Shown in pieces: positions 55,546 to 64,000 of a stretch of 64,000 nt of DNA. The notes under the pieces were generated by a model. That model was not told the origin of the DNA. It was given only the letters and a program-made list of their open reading frames with translations, and did no database searches. Source of the DNA: Reticulitermes speratus (Eukaryota; Arthropoda; Insecta; Blattodea; Rhinotermitidae); assembly GCA_021186555.1 (NCBI GenBank), contig JAJKFL010000006.1, positions 45,704,138 to 45,768,137 on the forward strand. Direction: 5' to 3'. Both the position numbers and the translations under genes were made by a program. Each line of letters begins with the position of its first letter. Within the stretch, counting starts at the first letter, position 1.

Positions 55546-56171
55546 GTCGAAGTTACATAAACTTAACAATGATTGCGTCGTCAAATGAAACACTTTTGTC
55601 TCTCTGTATTTATTCAAAGGGCTACGATGAGTTGTGATACAGTTTCGACAGCACAGTGCGGAGACGTCCAGGTAACGAGAAAGCGCAAGGAACAGGCGCT
55701 GACGTCGAGCTTGCTTCGACCGGACGATACGTCGATTTGTAAAAGAAAGTACCGCTGTGATTTAGACCGTTTTTCCGCCACATGTACCGCAGTGCTGTCT
55801 GCACAACACCGTGCTGTTTTTACCATTCGTGTTACAGTTATTAAAACACGTGGTCTGATGTGAACTTGAAGCTTTTGGCAGCGTGTAGCAGCAGTTTGTA
55901 GTCGCAGTCTGCCTTATCTAAGACACCCAGGTGTGCGCGCTAAGCTGCAAGCTATTTAAGTGTCTTCGTGTCTTGACAATTTGCTTATCCCTTATCCTCT
56001 ACCCAACACTCTATTAGCTAACCACAGTTGCTGCTCCGTCTTGTTCGTTCGCTCACTTTCTGCTAGTACTAGTATATCTGCCGCTTATTTGCTGCGTGTT
56101 TTGTCCGAACATCCAAGTCTGCAAACTGTTAAAATATTCTGTCTTGCATCACATGAAAAGTGCTGGAAATA
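55546..56171. other. Unassigned stretch
   Basis: No gene or repeat is recognised. Confidence 0.4.
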
Positions 56172-57787
56172 TTGTTACATGTTTGTGTACTGCAATCATG
56201 TCGAGAGACTGAAATAATGGTACATGTGTGTGTACTGCAATCATGTCGAGAGACTGAAATAATGTTACATGTTTGTGTACTGCGCTCATGTCGAGAGACT
56301 GAAATAATGGTACATGTTTGTGTACTGCAATCATGTCGAGAGACTGAAATAATGGTACATGTGTGTGTACTGCAATCATGTCGAGAGACTGAAATAATGT
56401 TACATGTTTGTGTACTGCAATCATGTCGAGAGACTGAAATAATGGTACATGTGTGTGTACTGCAATCATGTCGAGAGACTGAAATAATGTTACATGTTTG
56501 TGTACTGCAATCATGTCGAGAGACTGAAATAATGGTACATGTGTGTGTACTGCAATCATGTCGAGAGACTGAAATAATGTTACATGTTTGTGTACTGCGC
56601 TCATGTCGAGAGACTGAAATAATGGTACATGTTTGTGTACTGCAATCATGTCGAGAGACTGAAATAATGTTACATGTTTGTGTACTGCAATCATGTCGAG
56701 AGACTGAAATAATGTTACATGTGTGTGTACTGCAATCATGTCGAGAGACTGAAATAATGTTACATGTTTGTGTACTGCAATCATGTCGAGAGACTGAAAT
56801 AATGTTACATGTTTGTGTACTGCAATCATGTCGAGAGACTGAAATAATGTTACATGTTTGTGTACTGCAATCATGTCGAGAGACTGAAATAATGTTACAT
56901 GTTTGTGTACTGCAATCATGTCGAGAGACTGAAATAATGTTACATATTTGTGTACTGCGCTCATGTCGAGAGACTGAAATAATGTTACATGTTTGTGTAC
57001 TGCAGTCATGTCGAGAGACTGAAATAATGTTACATGTTTGTGTACTGCAATCATGTCGAGAGACTGAAATAATGTTACATGTTTGTGTACTGCGCTCATG
57101 TCGAGAGACTGAAATAATGTTACATGTTTGTGTACTGCAATCATGTCGAGAGACTGAAATAATGTTACATGTTTGTGTACTGCAATCATGTCGAGAGACT
57201 GAAATAATGTTACATGTTTGTGTACTGCAATCATGTCGAGAGACTGAAATAATGTTACATGTTTGTGTACTGCAATCATGTCGAGAGACTGAAATAATGT
57301 TACATGTTTGTGTACTGCGCTCATGTCGAGAGACTGAAATAATGTTACATGTTTGTGTACTGCAATCATGTCGAGAGACTGAATAATGTTACATGTTTGT
57401 GTACTGCAATCATGTCGAGAGACTGAATAATGTTACATGTTTGTGTACTGCAATCGTGTCGAGAGACTGAAATAATGTTACATGTTTGTGTACTGCAATC
57501 ATGTCGAGAGACTGAATAATGTTACATGTTTGTGTACTGCAATCATGTCGAGAGACTGAAATAATGTTACATGTTTGTGTACTGCAATCATGTCGAGAGA
57601 CTGAAATAATGTTACATGTTTGTGTACTGCAATCATGTCGAGAGACTGAATAATGTTACATGTTTGTGTACTGCAATCATGTCGAGAGACTGAAAAAATG
57701 TTACATGTTTGTGTACTGCAATCATGTCGAGAGACTGAAATAATGTTACATGTTTGTGTACTGCAATCATGTCGAGAGACTGAAAAA
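56172..57787. repeat. 45-bp minisatellite, about 36 copies
   Basis: Unit: GTTACATGTTTGTGTACTGC then AATCATGTCGAGAGACTG and AAATAAT. In the first 400 bp GGTACATGTGTG and GTTACATGTTTG units alternate as a 90-bp dimer. CGCTCATG units are scattered. Loss of one A in several units after 57380 ends the long open frames of 408 (plus) and 406 (minus) codons. Confidence 0.98.
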
Positions 57788-57881
57788 TTTATAAAAAACG
57801 ATGGATATGTCGCGTTTCTTGAAAGCCGACTTTCACTCAGTAGGTAAAGAGATGAATTTATTACGTTTAATGAACCGAAAT

Positions 57882-59222
57882 GCCTATTATGACGTCACAA
57901 AATTAACCTATTATCACGTCACAAAATCTTACCTATTATGACGTCACAAAATTTTACCTATTATCACTTCACAAAAGCTCTTCTATTATCACGTCACAAA
58001 ACATTACCTATTATCACGTCACAAAAGCTCACCTATTATCACGTCACAAAAGCTCTTTTATTATCACGTCACAAAAGCTTACCTATTATCACGTCACAAA
58101 AGCTTACCTATTATCACGTCACAAAAGCTCACCTATTATCACGTCACGAAAGCTTACCTATTATCACTTCACAAAAGCTCTTCTATTATCACGTCACAAA
58201 AGCTCTTCTATTATCACGTCACGAAAGCTTACCTATTATCACGTCACAAAAGCTCTTCTATTATCACGACACGAAAGCTTACCTATTATCACGTCACAAA
58301 AGCTCTTCTATTATCACGTCACGAAAGCTTACCTATTATCACTTCACAAAAGCTCTTCTATTATCACGTCACGAAAGCTTACCTATTATCACTTCACAAA
58401 AGCTCTTCTATTATCACGTCACAAAAGCTCTTCTATTATCACGTCACGAAAGCTTACCTATTATCACGTCACAAAAGCTTTTCTATTATCACGTCACAAA
58501 AGCTCTTCTATTATCACGTCACGAAAGCTCTTCTATTATCACGTCACAAAAGCTCTTCTATTATCACGTCACGAAAGCTTACCTATTATCACGTCACAAA
58601 AGCTCTTCTATTATCACGTCACGAAAGCTTACCTATTATCACTTCACAAAAGCTCTTCTATTATCACGTCACGAAAGCTTACCTATTATCACTTCACAAA
58701 AGCTCTTCTATTATCACGTCACAAAAGCTCTTCTATTATCACGTCACGAAAGCTTACCTATTATCACGTCACAAAAGCTCTTCTATTATGACGTCACAAA
58801 AGCTCTTCTATTATCACGTCACGAAAGCTCTTCTATTATCACGTCACAAAAGCTCTTCTATTATCACGTTACGAAAGCTTACCTATTATCACTTCACAAA
58901 AGCTCTTCTATTATCACGTCACGAAAGCTTACCTATTATCACTTCACAAAAGCTCTTCTATTGTCACGAAAGCTTACCTATTATCACTTCACAAAAGCTC
59001 TTCTATTATCACGTCACAAAACTCTTCTATTATCACGTCACGAAAGCTTACCTATTATCACGTCACAAAAGCTCTTCTATTATCACGTCACAAAAGCTCT
59101 TCTATTATCACGTCACGAAAGCTCTTCTATTATCACGTCACAAAAGCTCTTCTATTATCACGTCACGAAAGCTTACCTATTATCACGTCACAAAAGCTCT
59201 TCTATTATCACGTCACAAAAGC
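57882..59222. repeat. 25-bp minisatellite with 300-bp higher-order repeat
   Basis: Unit AGCTCTTCTATTATCACGTC then ACAAA, with variants CTTACC for CTCTTC, ACGAA for ACAAA and ACTTC for ACGTC. The order of variants in 58321-58620 is repeated almost exactly in 58621-58920, so twelve monomers form a 300-bp higher-order unit. The first units carry TGACGTCA. Confidence 0.97.
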
Positions 59223-59279
59223 CTGCCTATTTTCCACGTTCACGTCCTAATTTTTGAAGATTTATTTCAGTATTACCCT

Positions 59280-59437
59280 CCCACGTACATGCAGCACTTC
59301 CACGTACATGCAGCACTTCCACGTACATGCAGCACTTCCACGTACATGCAGCACTTCCACGTACATGCAGCACTTCCACGTACATGCAGCACTTCCACGT
59401 ACATGCAGCACTTCCACGTACATGCAGCACTTCCACC
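59280..59437. repeat. 19-bp minisatellite, 8 copies
   Basis: CCACGTACATGCAGCACTT repeated eight times without change, 57 bp beyond the 25-bp array. Confidence 0.98.
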
Positions 59438-59637
59438 AACGCTCTTAACTTAAGGTTTTCCCATCAAAAGTGTGTGTGTATTTGGCTTTTCCTCCCATGC
59501 ATGCTGTTTGTCTCTCCCATCTAATCGTCAGTGATCGAATTACCCTCATAACATTTGGTGACTCTTACAAAGTGCAAAGCTTCTAATTGTGAAACTTTCT
59601 GCGTCATCTTCATCACAGGCATGTCAAAATATTCTAG

Positions 59638-59860
59638 CCGGCGTAGCTCAGTCGGTGTCAGACAGTCGGACACTCAGATTAACTTCCCTGCGGAAAGCCA
59701 CAATATGGCGTCCAGACCGGCTCTCTGGCCCACTCAGCCTCCTGTGCAATCAGTACCGTCTGGGGGTAAAGCGGCTGGGGTGTGAAGCTAGTCACAGCCA
59801 TCTAGTATCGAATTTAAAGTACGAGTGGGGCTATACCTCCACCCCACCCCTTCCTCTTTG
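59638..59860 (+). mobile_element. SINE family 2, internally deleted
   Basis: A box TAGCTCAGTCGG (59644-59655) is intact, but the B-box segment is missing or scrambled. The body resumes at GCGTCCAGACCGGC, passes CACTCAGCCTCCTGTGCAAT and GGGGGTAAAGCGGCTGGGG, and ends with GGCTATACCTCCACCCC and a GTGTCATAGTGC segment. Confidence 0.75.
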
Positions 59861-60719
59861 GTGTCATAGTGCTTATGTACGTGTAGAGACAGTTTTGCCT
59901 TTCTCTTTCTATCGCCAGACAAAGTAATTGCGTATTGGTCTTTCCAAAGAGCCCCCCCCCCCCCCCACTGCGCTCTTAGCAACCTCCAGCCTCATTACAA
60001 GACACGCAACATCTTCTGCGCCAAACACCTGAGCTCCATCTGAACCCTAACACATGGATACTGCTGTTCACCTTGACCCTACCTTGCACGGGCCGTATTA
60101 GTTTCCACACCTTACCTTTACAACATATCAGCTCCTGTATCCAATATCTGTATACCATTTTCAAACTGACATCCAGTGTTGAACTTCAGAGACCTCTGGA
60201 AGGGTCTTACATGTTTGGGGAAGAGGAGAAATTTGCTGTGCATAATTGAGAGTGCATTTAAAGTTGGTTCTGTGTGAAACTTGCACGTTGTAGCTCGGGC
60301 CACTTATATCTTGTTCATTACTTAACTATGTTAAGACCAAGAGAGGCAGACGTCAAGTAGTAGGAGAGTAGACAAAGGGAGAACTGGGAGACACTTTAAT
60401 TTGAGGGACTAGAGAGTGTTTTTGTGTTAGAAGGTTCCCAGGCTTCGCCCGTTCGTCCTTCTGATAAGAATAGTATGAAATTGAAGATGAAGACGTAGAA
60501 TGGTGAGAGTAGTGGCTTGAAATAATGGCCGGGGAATTTCTGTTTACTGGTTAATGCTGCAGCGAATAAATTGCAGAAGGTGTTAAGGGGGGGAAAGGGT
60601 GATTGCGATGAATCTAAATAGGGAGAAGCAAGTTGGAACGTGGGAACTGACTGACCGAGACAGAGAGAGAGAGAGAGAGAGAGAAGAAACGGGAAGTGGT
60701 GGTGTAGGGGGACACATTA
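59861..60719. other. Unassigned stretch with poly-C and GA runs
   Basis: A run of about 17 C ends near 59967, and a GA dinucleotide run covers 60661-60684. No gene is seen. Confidence 0.4.
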
Positions 60720-60727
60720 CGTAACAC

Positions 60728-63050
60728 ATTTTAACCTGAATTAAATTTAAAGATCCAGTCCGTACCGCGCAGTTAACACACTCCGTCTCAGTTATACAAA
60801 CCAGTCAGTTAATGTTGTACAGTGAAATAATCGCTGTTTGTTCTGAGATCCACACAAAACACATAAATACAGTCCGTACCGCGCAGTAAACACACTCCGT
60901 CTCAGTTATACAAACCAGTCAGTTAATGTTGTACAGTGAAATAATCGCTGTTTGTTCTGAGATCCACACAAAACAAATAAATACAGTCCGTACCGCGCAG
61001 TAAACACACTCCGTCTCAGTTATACAAACCAGTCAGTTAATGCTGTACAGTGAAATAATCGCTGTTTGTTCTCAGATCCACACAAAACACATAAATACAG
61101 CTCGTACCGCGCAGTAAACACACTCCGTCTCAGTTATACAAACCAGTCAGTTAATGCTGTACAGTGAAATAATCGCTGTTTGTTCTGAGATCCACACAAA
61201 ACACATAAATACAGTCCGTACCGCGCAGTAAACACACTCCGTCTCAGTTATACAAACCAGTCAGTTAAATTTGTACAGTGAAATAATCGCTGTTTGTTCT
61301 GAGATCCACACAAAACACATAAATACAGTTCGTACCGCGCAGTAAAACACACTCCGTCTCAGTTATACAAACCAGTCAGTTAATGTTGTACAGTGAAATA
61401 ATCGCTGTTTGTTCTCAGATCCACACAAAACACATAAATACAGTCCGTACCGCGCAGTAAACACACTCCGTCTCAGTTATACAAACCAGTCATTTAATGC
61501 TGTACAGTGAAATAATCGCTGTTTGTTCTGAGATCCACACAAAACACATAAATACAGCTCGTACCGCGCAGTAAACACACTCCGTCTCAGTTATACAAAC
61601 CAGTCAGTTAATGCTGTACAGTGAAATAATCGCTGTTTGTTCTGAGATCCACACAAAACACATAAATACAGTCCGTACCGCGCAGTAAACACACTCCGTC
61701 TCAGTTATACAAATCAGTCAGTTAAATTTGTACAGTGAAATAATCGCTGTTTGTTCTGAGATCCACACAAAACACATAAATACAGTTCGTACCGCGCAGT
61801 AAACACACTCCGTCTCAGTTATACAAATCAGTCAGTTAAATTTGTACAGTGAAATAATCGCTGTTTGTTCTGAGATCCACACAAAACACATAAATACAGT
61901 TCGTACCGCGCAGTAAACACACTCCGTCTCAGTTATACAAATCAGTCAGTTAAATTTGTACAGTGAAATAATCGCTGTTTGTTCTGAGATCCACACAAAA
62001 CACATAAATACAGTCCGTACCGCGCAGTAAACACACTCCGTCTCAGTTATACAAATCAGTCAGTTAAATTTGTACAGTGAAATAATCGCTGTTTGTTCTG
62101 AGATCCACACAAAACACATAAATACAGTTCGTACCGCGCAGTAAACACACTCCGTCTCAGTTATACAAATCAGTCAGTTAAATTTGTACAGTGAAATAAT
62201 CGCTGTTTGTTCTGAGATCCACACAAAACACATAAATACAGTTCGTACCGCGCAGTAAACACACTCCGTCTCAGTTATACAAATCAGTCAGTTAAATTTG
62301 TACAGTGAAATAATCGCTGTTTGTTCTGAGATCCACACAAAACACATAAATACAGTCCGTACCGCGCAGTAAACACACTCCGTCTCAGTTATACAAACCA
62401 GTCAGTTAAATTTGTACAGTGAAATAATCGCTGTTTGTTCTGAGATCCACACAAAACACATAAATACAGTTCGTACCGCGCAGTAAACACACTCCGTCTC
62501 AGTTATACAAACCAGTCAGTTAATGTTGTACAGTGAAATAATCGCTGTTTGTTCTGAGATCCACACAAAACACATAAATACAGTCCGTACCGCGCAGTAA
62601 ACACACTCCGTCTCAGTTATAACAAATCAGTCAGTTAAATTTGTACAGTGAAATAATCGCTGTTTGTTCTGAGATCCACACAAAACACATAAATACAGTT
62701 CGTACCGCGCAGTAAACACACTCCGTCTCAGTTATACAAACCAGTCAGTTAATGTTGTACAGTGAAATAATCGCTGTTTGTTCTGAGATCCACACAAAAC
62801 ACATAAATACAGTCCGTACCGCGCAGTAAACACACTCCGTCTCAGTTATACAAACCAGTCAGTTAATGCTGTACAGTGAAATAATCGCTGTTTGTTCTGA
62901 GATCCACACAAAACACATAAATACAGTCCGTACCGCGCAGTAAACACACTCCGTCTCAGTTATACAAACCAGTCAATTAACTGGCTGGTTTGTATAACTG
63001 AGACGGAGTGTGTTTACTGCGCGGTTTTATGTACTTAGGTTAATTTTCGT
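60728..63050 (+). repeat. 114-bp satellite, array 5 (about 20 copies) with inverted end
   Basis: Tail TTTTAACCTGAATTAAATTT precedes the first unit at 60756. Units match array 1 orientation. A private subtype with CAGTTAAATTTGTACAG and ACAGTTCGTACC dominates 61250-62700. At 62975-62985 the array turns over: a half monomer follows in inverse orientation (GGTTTGTATAACTGAGACGG) to 63025, then TTTTATGTACTTAGGTTAA, a variant of the tail seen at the other end. Confidence 0.98.
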
Positions 63051-63606
63051 CTTCAAAGGGTTAACTGATCGTTTAATACATGCGCATTTAAATAATGCCT
63101 CATTTAAAAATGATTTTCTTGTATCTTAATGAAAGTTTTTCTTTAATTCATAGGGCCTCTGTCCGCAGCTGAATGCATTTGGCTCGTAGCAGCCACCTGG
63201 TGTATGCTTGGCCCTTCGAATGGAGGCGCACAGGTAATGTGGTCTGACCATTACGATATTTTAACTTGGGAACTGTTGGGGAAGAACACGAAGTAGAGAC
63301 TGGCGCCATTATGAACCGCCATTACTGCAAGCTGTGGCCTTGTGCCTTACAAGTGCTTTAATGCCATGTTTATGGAGGACTCTTGCTGTAATGTAGTCTG
63401 ACGATCTTTAAAAATATCTCTTTACAACGGTTTTTATAAACAGAAATTAAGTAATTTATTAATATTCTCAGAACCATGCTAGAAATAAGACGAACCTCGT
63501 TGTTCTGCAGATTCAAACATTAACATGCCGCAATGTTAGGCTGTCACTGAATGCGCTGTAATGTTTGTCCTTCCCGTCTGCATGTACTTGGGCTTTTAAC
63601 ATGAAT
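63051..63606. other. Unassigned stretch
   Basis: No gene or repeat is recognised. Confidence 0.4.
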
Positions 63607-64000
63607 GGCCCTGTGTTCAGTTTATCGTACGTAGACCTGTGTTCAGTTTAGCATACTAAGCCTGTGTTCAGTTTATCATACTAGGCCTGTGTTCAGTTTA
63701 TCATAATAGGCCTGTGCTCAGTTTATCATACTAGGCCTGTGTTCAGTTTAGCATATGTAGGCCTGTGTTCAGTTTAGCATAAGCAGGCCTGTGTTCAGTT
63801 TAGCATATGTAGGCCTGTGTTCAGTTTAGCATAAGCAGGCCTGTGTTCAGTTTAGCATACCTAGCCTTGTGTTCAGTTTAGCATACCTAGCCTTGTGTTC
63901 AGTTTAGCATACCTAGCCTTGTGCTCAGTTTTGCATACCTAGCCTTGTGCTCAGTTTAGCATACCTAGCCTTGTGTTCAGTTTAGCATACCTAGCCTTGT
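63607..64000. repeat. 25-26-bp minisatellite, cut by the window edge
   Basis: Units contain CCTGTGTTCAGTTTAGCATA followed by a variable CTAG, TGTAGG or AGCAGG. About 15 units are visible. The left units (TTTATCATA) differ from the right ones (TTTAGCATACCTAG). Confidence 0.95.

Overview
This window reads as repeat-dense, gene-poor DNA from a eukaryotic nuclear genome, most likely a hemimetabolous insect (cockroach, termite or stick-insect type). The clues are tRNA-derived SINEs with A and B boxes and target-site duplications, decayed 3' ends of non-LTR retrotransposons whose peptides match a family widespread in insects, hAT-like and TA-flanked MITEs, and about 37 kb of tandem repeats by my tally. 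The species cannot be named from the sequence. I find no intact protein-coding gene, rRNA or functional tRNA. The long open frames, some over 900 codons, are stop-free translations of short tandem monomers.

Layout. 1-5.1 kb: SINE pieces, a 27-bp AT-rich minisatellite, a triplet-repeat patchwork and a 33-bp minisatellite. 5.9-13.2 kb: two arrays of a 114-bp satellite in opposite orientation, enclosing 70-bp and 36-bp arrays. 13.8-15.2 kb: fold-back elements, hammerhead-like motifs, a palindromic MITE and a SINE. 15.3-19.2 kb: an indel-rich 37-bp array, then a hAT-like element. 22.6-24.8 kb: the third 114-bp array. 25.7-27.4 kb: a 29-bp array. 28.2-31.3 kb: SINEs, MITEs, hammerhead-like inverted repeats and a second hAT copy. 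31.5-33.1 kb: the fourth 114-bp array. 33.9-37.1 kb: a 154-bp array. 37.2-42.6 kb: hammerhead-like motifs, a third SINE family, 34-bp and 56-bp arrays, a MITE and a retrotransposon remnant. 43.2-48.6 kb: a 30-bp super-array in three zones. 49.3-59.4 kb: arrays of 28, 40, 35, 45, 25 and 19 bp among retroelement debris. 60.7-63.0 kb: the fifth 114-bp array. The right edge cuts a 25-26-bp array.

Two observations stand out. First, ten motifs have the layout of type I hammerhead ribozymes (CUGAWGA, stem II, GAAAC, short stem III, GUH, stem I), mostly on the minus strand. The clearest share one extra nucleotide between the CUGAWGA box and stem II. At least three keep every core residue, and several have stem I extended into long inverted repeats. 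Second, several of the five 114-bp arrays share the same unique sequence just outside the tandem units, so the satellite looks like the inside of a mobile element. One array ends in a head-to-head inverted monomer.

Function cannot be shown from sequence alone. The window is best read as heterochromatin-like or subtelomere-like DNA built by transposition and repeated tandem expansion.
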